Origin: Notospermus geniculatus
Taxonomy: Eukaryota > Nemertea > Pilidiophora > Heteronemertea > Lineidae
Length of the DNA: 64,000 nucleotides
Direction: 5' to 3'
Assembly (NCBI GenBank): GCA_002633025.1
Contig: NMRB01000582.1
Coordinates: forward strand, 176,230 to 240,229
Shown here in pieces: positions 54,701-60,319 of this stretch (position 1 is its first letter; each line of letters begins with the position of its first letter). Made by a program: the position numbers and the translations under genes. The notes beneath the pieces were generated by a model, which ran no database searches, was not told the origin of the DNA, and saw only the letters and a program-made list of their open reading frames with translations.

Positions 54701-56153
54701 GTGAAATGCTTTGAGACTGCACTGCAGTAAAAGATTGTGTGGTTTCCTTCTGAATTGAAATATGTCAATTCCAGGCTGATGCAGTGAGCCAGGCAGAAGT
54801 CTTCGTCCAAGAAGTGGCAAAAATCTCTGAGCAGCTGCTGCTGCAGTTTGACAGCCTCCTGACGGTGGATGATGTTGAGAAAGGAAGTAAGTCAGCCAGA
54901 TTTAACTCTTTCACTGCGAGTGGAAGTTCCATTAAAACTAGTTAGTGATAAAACAAATCCAGAAAGGGTACAGAAAACCCCATCACATTGGAATTCAGAG
55001 GAAAGCACTCACTGAGAGCTTTTCAAGGAATTGATAAACGAAACTGATTTCTCTTAAAGGGGTTGAGCCCAAAAAGTACCCGACTAGCGAACTCATCCGC
55101 CGAAAGAATGCTGGCGTGGCTCTTGAGGATGATGAAAGCAAGACAGCTGTGCCGAGAGGAAAGAAGACATGGACGGGTAAAGTTTTGATCATGCATTTTA
55201 AGTTTCTTGGGAATTGTTTGAGCCGGGTATATCATACGCACCAGTCACCCATCAAAGTACTCACCCCCCTCAGGCACGGATCCAGAGGGGGGTTTAGGGG
55301 TCATGACTCCCTGCTCTCCGCCACCAATTATTTTTTCTTCAATAATTTGTGACAAAAAGCAAAAAACGCAAAAATAAAGCTTCTGTTTTGACACTGAGAT
55401 GCCAGGAAATTGCGTCTATGGCCTTCTAGATTTCAAAATTTTCTGGGGATGGCCTCCAGACCCCCCCTCGGCACGGGCATCTTGGCACCCGCGCCTGCAA
55501 CGACCGCCTCCGGCGGCCCTGACCCCCTCTGCTAAAAATCCATGATCCGCGCCTGCCCCCTCTATGTTGGTTAACTTCTATCTCTGAGGCCAGCACGCCA
55601 ACCACTAGGCCATAAAGGAAATTCTCTGTGGCCGGTGGGTTAGGCTGTGCCATATTGTAGCTGCAAGGTTTTCAATGCACAGGTCAAAACCTGATGTGCC
55701 ATCCAAAATCTTGTACAATTGCAGGTGTGCCAAAGAATGAGTTGGTGATAAGTGATGAAGGGAAACCAACCAAATCAAACCTGACAGCCTCAGTCACAAC
55801 GGGCAAGACGACTTTTGGACATACTTCCACTGTCAAGGCTAGAGACCAAGCGTACGAGGTAATTGGTCTATTTCGCACAAGTTTCTAACTTTGTCACCTA
55901 CTCTATGACTTACTGGTCCGAAGTCGGATGTAATGGGCTTGTTTTCAAGTGACATTGTTCATTGACGTAATTATTCGTGTGTGGAATAGGCTATAATTTT
56001 ATCCTAATTTCGTCTTTATTTCAGGAATATAAACAGAAATTTGAAGAAATGTTGGCAAATATTGAAGAGGAAAAACAACGTCTGATCACAGATGAAGAGC
56101 GCTGGACAGACAGTTGGTTGACCTCCGTGGCAAAGGTCAAAATGTTGTATTGA
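21740..56153 (+). CDS. CCDC180: CCDC180, coiled-coil domain-containing protein 180, 34 exons
   Basis: Exons: 21740-21823, 22308-22501, 22907-22995, 23692-23801, 24016-24120, 24516-24650, 25033-25128, 25732-25895, 26298-26417, 26868-27036, 27364-27486, 28054-28227, 28747-28862, 29256-29373, 30015-30158, 45285-45538, 45647-45822, 46575-46755, 47219-47365, 47462-47638, 48111-48294, 49400-49538, 49796-49904, 50250-50317, 50638-50773, 51127-51168 (uncertain), 53342-53498, 53777-53921, 54012-54172, 54288-54425, 54775-54886, 55060-55176, 55725-55858, 56025-56153. Phases agree throughout, giving 1,548 codons (human about 1,700). The start SGKVYRQIFDAEVQL and the C-terminal TYYRLKGTRPVTRPQALQETFEQC are characteristic. 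An N-terminal alpha-helical coiled-coil half is separated by a basic/serine linker (exon 15) and an acidic segment (exon 16) from a C-terminal coiled-coil half. CCDC180 is associated with cilia in animals; its molecular role is poorly known. Intron 15 is 15.1 kb and hosts another gene. Confidence 0.93.
21979..22047 (+). pseudogene. 69-bp duplicate of CCDC180 exon 2 coding sequence inside intron 1
   Basis: These 23 codons (VKERPGGIPVVKDIAGGAGG, MLT) repeat exon 2 positions 22365-22433. The two copies differ at six bases, all third codon positions and all synonymous. The copy lies in a frame open from about 21961 to 22206, but no good splice donor directly follows it. It is either a relic exon or an alternative first-region exon whose splice sites I could not define. 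See the findings. Confidence 0.75.
22135..22218 (-). repeat. tRNA-like segment in CCDC180 intron 1
   Basis: On the minus strand an A box (TAGTTCAGTGGTAGAGCGC) and a B box (GGTTCGATTCC) are spaced as in a tRNA, but the acceptor stem does not pair well. More likely a SINE head or tRNA pseudogene than a working tRNA gene. Confidence 0.5.
22577..22828 (+). repeat. SINE family 1, copy 3
   Basis: The head is diverged but the B box GGTTCGAATCC and the full body and tail are present. In CCDC180 intron 2. Confidence 0.85.
23030..23120 (-). repeat. SINE family 3 head, copy 1
   Basis: On the minus strand, GGCTGTCAGAGTGGCGCAAC (A box) is followed by CCTGTCACCTCTGAGG and a B-box-like AGGTTCATTCCCTGGTC. 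The same tRNA-like head occurs at 36675-36762 and, split, at 40447-41170. Confidence 0.6.
23140..23300 (+). repeat. AGGTGTCC module in CCDC180 intron 3
   Basis: One to two units: CTCTCTATTAAGGACACC, GAATTGAGAGGTGTCCTG, ATTACAGAGGTCAAAATGAA and TTAATAGAGAGGTGTCCTCC. It directly follows the family 3 SINE head. Confidence 0.75.
24146..24396. mobile_element. TTAA-flanked MITE, copy 1
   Basis: The most decayed of three related elements. TTAA is at both ends, with terminal TGTATTGAAC resembling the AGCCCCACAGTATTGAA end of the best copy. It shares GTAGAGGTCTCGTAGCTTG, CAAAATGCTTGCCTGATACG and GTTTTCAGCAC internally. Confidence 0.7.
25281..25520 (+). repeat. SINE family 2, copy 1
   Basis: The tRNA-like head has an A box (TGGTCTAGTGGCTCGGG) and a B box (GGTTCGAATCC). 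It is followed by GGCGTGAGACTCTGGGC, AGGTCTCTTTTGCCTC and CACCCAGG. Other copies are at 34985-35262, 50361-50590 and 54441-54760. Confidence 0.8.
25938..26198 (+). repeat. SINE family 1, copy 4
   Basis: One of the best-preserved copies: head GATAGCCAAGTGGTTATCA, B box GGTTCAAATCC, full body and GGCCCTGATGGAAAAATA tail. In CCDC180 intron 8. Confidence 0.9.
26451..26561 (+). repeat. Dispersed 110-bp repeat, copy 2
   Basis: Close copy of 19884-19995. It ends where the minisatellite at 26558 begins. Confidence 0.65.
26558..26819 (+). repeat. Minisatellite, ~38-bp unit, about 7 copies
   Basis: The core GACTTCGGAAGTGTCTCC followed by AAGGGCCTTGGAAGTTTTT recurs seven times with small changes and one short unit. 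Each unit contains the dyad CCAAGGGCCTTGG. It lies in CCDC180 intron 9 and ends 48 bases before exon 10. Open frames across it are by-products of the repeat. Confidence 0.9.
27531..27796 (+). repeat. SINE family 1, copy 5
   Basis: Head CCTTGATAGCTTCATGG, diverged B box, body with a few small insertions, normal tail. In CCDC180 intron 11. Confidence 0.85.
28318..28538. mobile_element. MITE pair family, copy 2
   Basis: Reverse-orientation relative of 14438-14658. In CCDC180 intron 12. Confidence 0.65.
29604..29762. mobile_element. TIR element (CAGG-CGGRTCCAG ends), short copy
   Basis: CAGGGGCGGGTCCAGGATTT on the left is matched by the inverse of CTCTGGATCCGCGCCTGG on the right. Related to the longer element at 55271-55558. 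In CCDC180 intron 14. Confidence 0.65.
30362..30859. mobile_element. TIR element (TACCGTATACGCAAATATTT) with a nested element
   Basis: ACCGTATACGCAAATATTT at the left is inverted at the right end (AAATATTTGCGTATACGGT). Subterminal CGCGAA words are frequent. A second inverted repeat is nested inside at about 30500-30597 (TAGACTGGTTCCCGT...GGGAACCAGTCTA). No transposase. Confidence 0.8.
30966..31171. mobile_element. MITE, GCATGTCGCTC family, copy 2
   Basis: Opposite-orientation relative of 6769-6984 with matching ends (TTTGTGACCCACTGGCAAAA) and middle. In CCDC180 intron 15. Confidence 0.7.
31639..31841. mobile_element. MITE (TATAGAGGCCTTGCAATGACG ends)
   Basis: TATAGAGGCCTTGCAATGAC and its near-perfect inverse at the right enclose about 200 bp with a second inverted block (CATGCTG/CAGCATG). 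The element begins and ends with TATA. Confidence 0.75.
31935..32146. mobile_element. MITE, TGCCGT-GAGGC family, copy 1
   Basis: Shares ends (ATGGGGA...GCCGTYAGAGGC) and the AAGAACGTCATGAAATTTGA/CGTCCTAGGACCGCTAAC blocks with 52184-52384. More diverged than that copy. Confidence 0.6.
32790..33365 (+). repeat. AGGTGTCC repeat array interrupted by a TTAA MITE
   Basis: Several units in both orientations (TTAAGGACAGCAAAGTCA, GGACACCTCTCAATTAAGG, TCCTTAATAGAGAGGCTCC). The array is split at 32823-33040 by the MITE listed separately. It ends just downstream (genomically left) of the arrestin-domain gene stop. Confidence 0.75.
32823..33040. mobile_element. TTAA-flanked MITE, copy 2
   Basis: TTAA at both ends, TIR AAAGCC..CTGTATTGAAT, internal CTCATAGCTCGTGAAGGTCC and CAAAATGCTTGCCTGATACG. 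It has inserted into the AGGTGTCC array. Confidence 0.8.
33393..34574 (-). CDS. Intronless arrestin-domain-containing protein (alpha-arrestin)
   Basis: A single 393-codon frame on the minus strand. The first ~155 residues are an arrestin N domain: YRPGEFISGKVIVRV near 30-44 and LPSSFIGKFGSVTYVIKA near 115-132. An arrestin C domain follows from about 172 (GKITAKLALKRQGFAPGDDM) to about 320, then a short tail. Alpha-arrestins are adaptors linking membrane cargo to ubiquitin ligases and endocytosis, usually through C-terminal PPxY motifs. No PPxY is present in the tail here, which is odd for the family and suggests a different partner. The gene lies antisense inside CCDC180 intron 15 and lacks introns, so it may be a retrogene; the frame is intact. 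The start could also be the methionine at residue 10. Confidence 0.9.
   Translation of the reverse strand: MRIFGDADTMGRLSQLDIQLERDIDEHYHYRPGEFISGKVIVRVAEGEELLRVLRINIFGMGTVSWKDELGKSFSAEEVYINQTVTLAPLVAGERIILSPGRHDFSFSYDLPLGLPSSFIGKFGSVTYVIKASAEDSRTVTISSEPFLIANKDFPFSAMTLNERVERTISKRYWSKHRSGKITAKLALKRQGFAPGDDMDVNAEIRNQSPKIIKGLHAMLIMHSTFYAQNSSHTHVQVISKRNDKWEMSRGEGRRWTNAELTVPTYAPESKLEGCDIIDIHYELVLKVEIQTKKDKAKELWVSVPVLITPVQSPVANGVHMRQRKKSEAARTIDRKTLEALDIQKLLDLQQEYEDTEFGYSRPVDDGTLRINPLFRQATPEAHDIEEYQNTKL
34985..35262 (-). repeat. SINE family 2, copy 2
   Basis: Minus-strand copy ending with GGAGCCACGGTGGTGTAGTGG and the B box GGTTCGAATCCC, with TCTACTGAAAGGTTTCAGG near its tail. It separates two similar TGTACATCRCACTTGCGACTGG stretches (about 34915 and 35290), which may belong to one CGACT-rich repeat. 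Confidence 0.8.
36170..36312. mobile_element. GGGCCGTAWTTA element, copy 1, with assembly gap
   Basis: Contains GACCTTTTTTGCCCAAAATC and CGCATGAAAATCATGTTTTT and ends ATTACGGCCCTGG, like the inverse of 42787-42956. The C-rich part is interrupted by seven Ns (36273-36279), probably a homopolymer assembly problem. Confidence 0.65.
36401..36564. mobile_element. Small TIR element built on GTTAGCGCTAAC
   Basis: GGCTGCACAAAACTCATGTTAG at the left is inverted at the right (CTAACTTGAGTTTTGTGCAAC). The interior repeats GTTAGCGCTAAC and CATGATGTTA/TAACATCATG dyads. About 164 bp, in CCDC180 intron 15. Confidence 0.8.
36675..36762 (-). repeat. SINE family 3 head, copy 2
   Basis: On the minus strand GGCTGTCAGAGTGGTGCAG, CTGTCACATCTGAGGATCC and AGGATCGATCCCTGGTC match the head at 23030-23120. 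Confidence 0.55.
37368..37527. mobile_element. Foldback element with ~68-bp arms
   Basis: GATCGTTTTCACGATGTAAC through CCCACCAGCAG is repeated as a near-perfect inverse, with an 18-base loop. Non-coding. Confidence 0.85.
38251..38670 (+). repeat. SINE family 1, copy 6, interrupted
   Basis: Full head, body and tail, but split between GGGCCAA and AATGCTG by the element at 38489-38636. Removing that insert restores a normal-length SINE. Confidence 0.9.
38489..38636. mobile_element. 148-bp MITE inserted in a SINE
   Basis: The ends GGGAGGTTGACTGAGATCAG and CTGATCTCAGTCTCCC are inverted, followed by GCGACTTATCATGGATCC and its inverse. Flanks AAATA and AAATG suggest a short target duplication. Confidence 0.85.
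39640..39864 (+). repeat. SINE family 1, copy 7 (5' truncated)
   Basis: Begins close to the B box (GCGGTTCGAATCC) and keeps body and tail. The A-box half is missing or diverged. Confidence 0.85.
40162..40440. mobile_element. TTAA-flanked MITE, copy 3 (best preserved)
   Basis: TTAA flanks both ends. TIR AGCCCCACAGTATTGAAT is inverted as ATTCAATACAGTGGGGCT. The interior contains TGACGTCGTGACGTCGTG near the right end. TTAA targets are typical of piggyBac-type insertion, but a TA-type origin cannot be excluded. Confidence 0.85.
40447..41170 (+). repeat. SINE family 3, copy 3, split by a 645-bp insertion
   Basis: GGCTGCCAGAGTGGCACAATC (A-box half) is at 40449-40469. The matching B-box half (CCTGTCACCTCTGATGATTC, GGGTTCGATTCCTGGTC) is at 41127-41162. 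Confidence 0.6.
40465..41121. mobile_element. 645-bp insertion flanked by AATCAT, containing a foldback
   Basis: AATCAT occurs at 40465-40470 and again at 41116-41121, bracketing DNA that interrupts a SINE. Inside, 40471-40621 is a near-perfect palindrome (AAAACCACACGAGTGG...GAGTGTGGTTTT) centred on ACCGAAGGT, with about 70-bp arms. The right end, read in inverse (TCATATACCCGAGTA), is weakly similar to the left end. Confidence 0.6.
41515..41750 (-). repeat. SINE family 1, copy 8
   Basis: Reverse copy with tail (CCGTCAGAGCCGAAGCC), body and B box (GGATTCGAACCCGGGACC on the plus strand); the A-box half is lost. Confidence 0.85.
42425..42970 (+). repeat. AGGTGTCC modules split by other repeats
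   Basis: Units at 42428-42500 and about 42735-42785, separated by an inverted pair (GAGATTTTGGCGGAAGTGCGC type, 42525-42705). The second unit is interrupted by the element at 42787-42956. Confidence 0.7.
42787..42956. mobile_element. GGGCCGTATTTA element, copy 2
   Basis: GCAGGGCCGTATTTA and its perfect inverse TAAATACGGCCCTGC bound about 170 bp. It shares AAACGTGATTTTCATGCGG and TTTGGGCAAAAACAG with 36170-36312. Inserted in an AGGTGTCC module. Confidence 0.85.
43433..43667. mobile_element. TIR element (TAAAGCCAGAAGCACACCAG), copy 1
   Basis: TAAAGCCAGAAGCACACCAG and its near-perfect inverse bound about 235 bp. The motif GCGAT(A/C)TCGC and its variants recur inside. A second copy in the other orientation is at 51290-51516. 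Confidence 0.85.
43915..44520 (+). repeat. AGGTGTCC tandem array (largest)
   Basis: About four to five tandem units of 150-170 bases, each with TATTAAGGACACC or a relative, GACAAATGCTGTCCTTAATAG, AGGTGTCCTGATT.CAGAGG and GGATAGAAACGRCAAATTTG. Units vary by small deletions. In CCDC180 intron 15. Confidence 0.85.
44810..44942. mobile_element. Small TIR element (TATAGATGTGTACCGAAAAT)
   Basis: CGGACCATGTTTGCATG is inverted as CATGTAAACATGGTCCG, and the outer parts (TATAG...GTACCGAAAAT / ATTTATGGTACTATA) also pair. Confidence 0.7.
45884..46142 (+). repeat. SINE family 1, copy 9
   Basis: Head CCTGTTAGCCGAATGG, B box GGTCCAAATCC, full body and tail. In CCDC180 intron 17. Confidence 0.9.
46766..46793 (+). 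repeat. (ATC)n microsatellite
   Basis: About nine perfect ATC units just after the donor of CCDC180 exon 18. Confidence 0.9.
47743..48002 (-). repeat. SINE family 1, copy 10
   Basis: Full-length reverse copy with tail, body, B box and A box (TAACCTAGTGGTTATCACA on the minus strand). In CCDC180 intron 20. Confidence 0.9.
48545..48665 (+). repeat. AGGTGTCC module, partial
   Basis: CTCTCTATTAAGG, ATTGTAGAGGTCAGATTGAA and TCCTTAATAGAGAGGTGTCC in CCDC180 intron 21. Confidence 0.7.
49104..49280 (+). repeat. Short tandem repeat, 3 units
   Basis: Units contain CTTGTTGATTGTCAAGARCA, a pyrimidine-rich block and GATCTACCCAGGTG.AGGGC. One N at 49141 lies inside. Confidence 0.75.
49578..49714 (-). repeat. 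SINE family 1, copy 11 (truncated)
   Basis: The tail and half of the body only; the tRNA-like head is missing. Confidence 0.85.
50003..50200 (+). repeat. SINE family 1, copy 12 (3' truncated)
   Basis: Head GATAACCTAGTGGTTATCAC, B box GGTACAAATCCC and half of the body; an internal deletion removes the AACATGAGTAGC segment. Confidence 0.85.
50361..50590 (-). repeat. SINE family 2, copy 3
   Basis: Minus-strand copy. The head GGAGCCGCTGTGGTGTAGTG and B box GGTTCGATCCCC are well kept; the tail side has AAGTGGAGCTTGATCAGG. It lies just before CCDC180 exon 25. Confidence 0.85.
51290..51516. mobile_element. TIR element (GCCAGCAGCACACCAGGCGA), copy 2
   Basis: Opposite-orientation relative of 43433-43667 with the same end structure and the shared ATTGTTTGACATTGGGCGAA core. 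Confidence 0.8.
52184..52384. mobile_element. MITE, TGCCGT-GAGGC family, copy 2
   Basis: ATGGGGAATTTTCGTGCCGT on the left is inverted on the right (ACGGCAGGAAAGTTCCCCAT). GTTAGCGGTCC and GACGTCA also pair across the element. Confidence 0.85.
52836..53096 (+). repeat. SINE family 1, copy 13 (best head)
   Basis: CCTTGATAGCCTAGTGG, TTATCACGTCTACTTAGC and GGTTCAAATCCCGG give the clearest tRNA-like head; the body and GGAAAAATC tail are complete. In CCDC180 intron 26. Confidence 0.92.
53555..53635 (+). repeat. tRNA-like segment in CCDC180 intron 27
   Basis: GTGGTGCAGTGCTTGAGG (A-box-like) and GGGTTCGATCCTCGG (B box) at tRNA spacing. No working acceptor stem was evident; probably a SINE head. Confidence 0.45.
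54441..54760 (+). repeat. SINE family 2, copy 4 (longest)
   Basis: Head TGTGGTCTAGTGGCTCAGG, B box GGTTCGATTGC, body GGCAGAGATGGTTTATGTGA, CTTCCCGGGAAGTTGAGC, and tail TTGAGACTGCACTGCAGTAA. It fills most of CCDC180 intron 30. Confidence 0.85.
55271..55558. mobile_element. TIR element (CAGGCACGGATCCAGAGG), long copy
   Basis: CAGGCACGGATCCAGAGG is imperfectly inverted by ATCCATGATCCGCGCCTG. Related to 29604-29762. In CCDC180 intron 32. Confidence 0.7.
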
Positions 56154-56614
56154 AAACAGTGATGAATATTCATGAGATAGTTGACCTTTGCACTGGCAGA
56201 CTAGAAAGAGAAGCTCTGCAGTAAATGGTGTATTTGAATAAAAAAAATTGTTTAGCTGAAATGAAATTGACAAATATTGTCAAAAAGCATGACACTGAAA
56301 TTGAAACTTCTGGTAGAGGTGTAAAAATGTTGATTGTGATCAATATGCCCTGTGATATTTGCTTTATATTTATGTATAGTAAGCCCCTAACTGTGGCCCT
56401 TTTTAGCCCTTTGATACTGAATCTTTTTAGGAGATCTGATTCCCCAACTTCAGTGGGCCTAATAGGGTCAAAATATTCTTGCCTCATGAAATAGAAATTA
56501 CTGCATATCTGTAAATCCGTCCACCAGAAAGCACTCACTCTTTTCTACAGATTCACTTTGTTTATTGTTTTTGAAGTTTATTTAAGAATTTCTGTGTACA
56601 TATATTGATAGAAA

Positions 56615-56620
56615 AATAAA
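56615..56620 (+). promoter_or_regulatory. CCDC180 polyadenylation signal AATAAA
   Basis: AATAAA about 460 bases after the CCDC180 stop, the clearest signal in the 3' region. Confidence 0.55.
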
Positions 56621-56876
56621 CTGAAAGTTTCATTCACCGTTGACAGCGTTCCTTTGACGTCAATCTGACACATCTGCCTTGGAGACAGATTTGGCTGGTG
56701 TCTGTCCGGCAGTGATGGAAGTGGTCCTTCAAGACACACACAACAGTCCTACTAGACTGGTCTCCTGCCCTTGTAAGACTCTGATATACTTATAGCTGAG
56801 TGGCTCGAGGACAGAGGAACAGTCTAGCTAGTACTGGGACTGATCAGTCGACCTCGTGGTAACGCTCCGCAAACCC

Positions 56877-57140
56877 AAGTCCTATTCTGAATGAAAAAGC
56901 TTGTAAAAAGGGGGTGAAAATCCCTTGGTTCCTTCAAAATTAGGGTGTCTAATTGCATGAAAAATCCCGAAAAAAGGGGTGAAAATATCTTGGTTCCTTC
57001 CGTTAGGGGGTCCAACTGGATGAAAAGAGCCCGCAGAAAGGGGTGGAAAATTTCCCTCGGTTCCTTCCATAAGGGGGTCCTTTTCAAACTCAGGAACGAG
57101 CATATGTGTACCCAAAAATTAAGGAGTGGGGGCCCGGGTC
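56877..57140 (+). repeat. GGGGTGAAAAT...TTGGTTCCTTC repeat, copy 1
   Basis: Three units of about 65 bases, each with AAAAGGGGTGRAAAAT, CTTGGTTCCTTCC and GGGGGTC, followed by TCCTTTTCAAACTCAGGAAC. The whole block recurs at 60027-60290 in the same orientation. Confidence 0.85.
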
Positions 57141-58386
57141 CGCAAATAGGTACAGTGGAGCGTTTCGCGGACACTGACCAATCTTGTTACACAGGGACTT
57201 GAATCGCATGTTGCGGGTGATTGAAAGATTTATTTGCATACTTCAAGTTGGACGAATTGGCACCCCGGACATATTTACATTTCTATTACATATACTTCCA
57301 TGGTATAACCAAGATTTCACACTCTACCAAAAAAGTTGTACGTTTATTTCACTACTGTTAGTAATTTAGTCCTCCGGTTTCCATGCGCGTATGCCGCAGG
57401 TGTTTTTTTTCTTCTTTAATTGTGATATTCTGCCAGCGAAATTTTATCCAGACAGCTTTTCTATTTTGCGGTGTACAGTTTACTTAATTCATGCACTTGA
57501 TGTATTCATTTATATTTCGTTAATACAGATCGGGAACTGCTAGTCCGGCCATTCGACACGAAGGACCGAATAGACTTATCAGCCGACTTGGGCAGTCTGT
57601 GGTCGTTTTAGGCGGGACAGACGAGTCTCGCGCAGCCGTTTTTTCCACAGTACTGGCAACAGAACAGACCATGGAGGTCCAGAGAGACGGGAATGTTTTG
57701 TATGATGTAGGCCCGATATAGGTCTACTTGGTCTGGGTGGATTTATCACTTTCTTGCCCTGAAGAGGAAACATGTTTTTGTGATGCGGCCTGATTAATTT
57801 CGTCAACTCGAATTCAAAACCCACTGAACCATGGATGAGACAACCATACAAAACGAGGTATAGACTGGTACCCGATCCTAACAATTTTATATCGGACTTT
57901 TGCAAATGTTAGGTTGAGGTTGGTAGGAACAGGTACTAGTCCAGACGAGGTTTAGGCAGATACACTGGTCCCCTGCCCTCGAGTAGCGGAGCGGCTCGTG
58001 GTCAGAGGTTACCATGGTTATTGTCTAAAATCAATAGGCTGAATGATGAGTCGAGCATCGTTGGGTCAGTCAACTTTAAAAACACCTTTCCGTCCATGTG
58101 CGCCTAGCCTAATCTGATGTCAGGTCGACCTTGCGACGGCACAAAAGTTAAAACAGGCGGCGACCGACTTTTCCGGATCACTTTGCGTCTGAGGCACGAC
58201 GGCGTGGGACAAATTATTCGCCGATAATCATGATAATTGTGTAAAACATGACTGCAGTTGCGTCTCAGTTACGGGATCGGCTGAAGTCCATTTGATAGAT
58301 TTTTTACGGACCTGAATCGGACCAATTCCGTGTGCCAATGAACCTTGCTTTACGATTCCGTGCGGACAGATGCCGCCTGTTCCACG
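57141..58386. other. Intergenic stretch before the receptor exon
   Basis: No exon or clear repeat was supported. It may contain the receptor's promoter or 5' UTR. Confidence 0.4.
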
Positions 58387-59022
58387 ATGAGCGCACACAA
58401 TTTCACCTTTTGTGACCTGACCGTGATTTCTTCACTTGGCCGACTATTCCGTCGCAGCGCAGGCAATCGTAGTGCGACCTCACATAATATGGTGGTCTAT
58501 ACAAGTAACACCCAGGTGAGCACATGGTCTCTGGACCATTTCATTATAATTTCTAGGTTATTGTAAGTGTTATATCAGGAGAACGAGATGATGATCTCAA
58601 TTCATTGCCTAATGATTCAAGTTTTAATTTGATTTTATATCTTAAGTGGTTGCAAAACATACTGTCGCCAATGAGAAATGTCAACAGATTTGGTACGCCA
58701 GCAATTATCGGAGTGGGAATTGTATTAAATTCCTTGACAATTGTAGTGGTAGTGGATAGCAGAATTGGCCAAGAGTCAACCAGAATATTACTTATAGCTC
58801 TTGCATTATTGGACACAGCTTCGTTACTTTGTCGTCCCTTACAGCGAACTCTGTCAATATTTGGGAATCGGACTGCGTATCTTATGGAAGCCTGGTCGGA
58901 CGCAGCCTGTCCTCTCTACCACTTTTTCTCTATCATCATCCCGTCGACATCTCACTGGATGGTCGTGCTTGTCACGGTCGAAAGATGGATATCCGTTACA
59001 TACCCTTTGAAGGCGATGGGCC
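58387..59022 (+). CDS. Rhodopsin-class GPCR, N-terminal part through TM3 (peptide-receptor-like), truncated
   Basis: The main exon opens at an acceptor (ttctag) at 58556 and encodes TM1 (TPAIIGVGIVLNSLTIVVV), TM2 (RILLIALALLDTASLLC) and TM3. TM3 carries the expected cysteine (DAACPLYHFF) and an ERW variant of the DRY motif (VERWISVTYPLKA). This pattern suits FMRFamide- and other peptide-receptor-like class A GPCRs. An upstream exon (58387-58515) beginning MSAHNFTFCDL joins in phase across a 41-base intron and supplies NFT, NRS and NDS glycosylation sites; that junction is inferred. After a single N at 59023 the sequence reads into a stop and TM4-TM7 are not found downstream, so this is a misassembly or a truncated gene. 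Confidence 0.75.
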
Positions 59023-59029
59023 NAAGCTG

Positions 59030-59880
59030 AGGTGTTCAACACATTTAATCAGTGACTGCCCCATAATTGATCAGGGAAAAGGCCCATTGACCAAGAACAC
59101 CAATGCTTCAACATTGTGTAACTTGCATTTCTGGTCACCGTGGAACAATTGGTTCTGGTGATCACATGCGTGGTCACACATGGATGATTTTTACACAAAA
59201 CTTACTAAATATCCATAGGAAAAGGATGGCACCATTTATGTTTCGGTACCTGTCATAAACTTTGTATGGCAGGCCAAGAAAGTTGGAGGAACATTTTTTT
59301 GACTCATCCTGTATATTCTCATTTAGGATATCTTCTTTGCATGCCACTTTCCTTGGCTGACGCATGTTCACCCATGTATGCAGGGCTTCCCTGTAAAATT
59401 CAGGGACCATACTTGTGTTAAGGGCAAGCCATCGTTTGACATTTTCATATTGCTTGAATTAGGCCCCTATGAGAAAAGCAATAAAGACACTTCCAGTTGA
59501 CAGTTTTTATGGTCCAATGTGATCACTGTGCTTTATAGAAACAGAAGATGAGCAAAGTCCCAAGAATTACAGCTTAATTACATTACATAATCAATAACAA
59601 AGAAATTCACCAAACATGAAAAATAGGTACAATTTTCTTGGAGAAGGAGCGTGTAAATGACACATTGAAGGTGTGACAACAATGTCACAAACACATAGAA
59701 CCTGGGGTGACGAGGGTGTCCTGACAATGCTCTTCATGTGAACCATACACGCTCNCACGCTATTTGTGTGTTGTTTTTTGTGCTCTATATTGGACATCAC
59801 TCACATCTGTCGCCCCGGCCCCCCCCCCCACTCAGGGATCAACCATACCGCATGCTCGTTCCAATTTTCTCAGGAAAAGG
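59030..59880. other. Stretch after the receptor fragment
   Basis: No TM4-TM7 coding segment appears in any frame. Only short frames without splice support were seen. Single Ns at 59023 and 59755 mark uncertain bases. Confidence 0.45.
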
Positions 59881-60026
59881 GATCATTTTTGGCAGCACTG
59901 TTCGGAAAAAAAATCCCGAAAAACACTAAAAATAGGGGTACTTTGAATGACTTTTCTCCCGAAAAATTCTTAAAAAGGGAGTCAAAAGGTTCTCTTCCCG
60001 AAAAAATAATAAAAAGGGTATGAAAG

Positions 60027-60290
60027 TCCTATTCTCAATGAAAAAGCTTGTAAAAAAGTGGGTGAAAATCCCTTGGTTCCTTCTCAATTAGGGGGTATAA
60101 TGCATGAAAAATCCCGAAAAGGGGGTGAAAATATCTTGGTTCCTTCCATTCGGGGGTCTAATGGGATGAAAAAAGCCCGCAGAAAGGGGTGGAAAATTTC
60201 CCTTGGTTCCTTCCATAAGAGGGTCCTTTTCAAACTCAGGAACAAGCATGTGTACGCCTACCCTAAAATTAAGGAGTGGGGGCCGGGTCT
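60027..60290 (+). repeat. GGGGTGAAAAT...TTGGTTCCTTC repeat, copy 2
   Basis: Close copy of 56877-57140. It is preceded at 59880-60025 by further degenerate TCCCGAAAAA and AAAAAGGG units and followed by a short SINE family 1 scrap (CGCATGGGACAGTAAGCCG). Confidence 0.85.
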
Positions 60291-60319
60291 GTCGCATGGG
60301 ACAGTAAGCCGTTTCTTAC

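Noticed and set aside
59174-59410. Minus-strand 78-codon frame (LGLPYKVYDRYRN region)
   Set aside because: It looked mildly protein-like but has no splice support, no recognised domain, and lies next to an uncertain assembly point.
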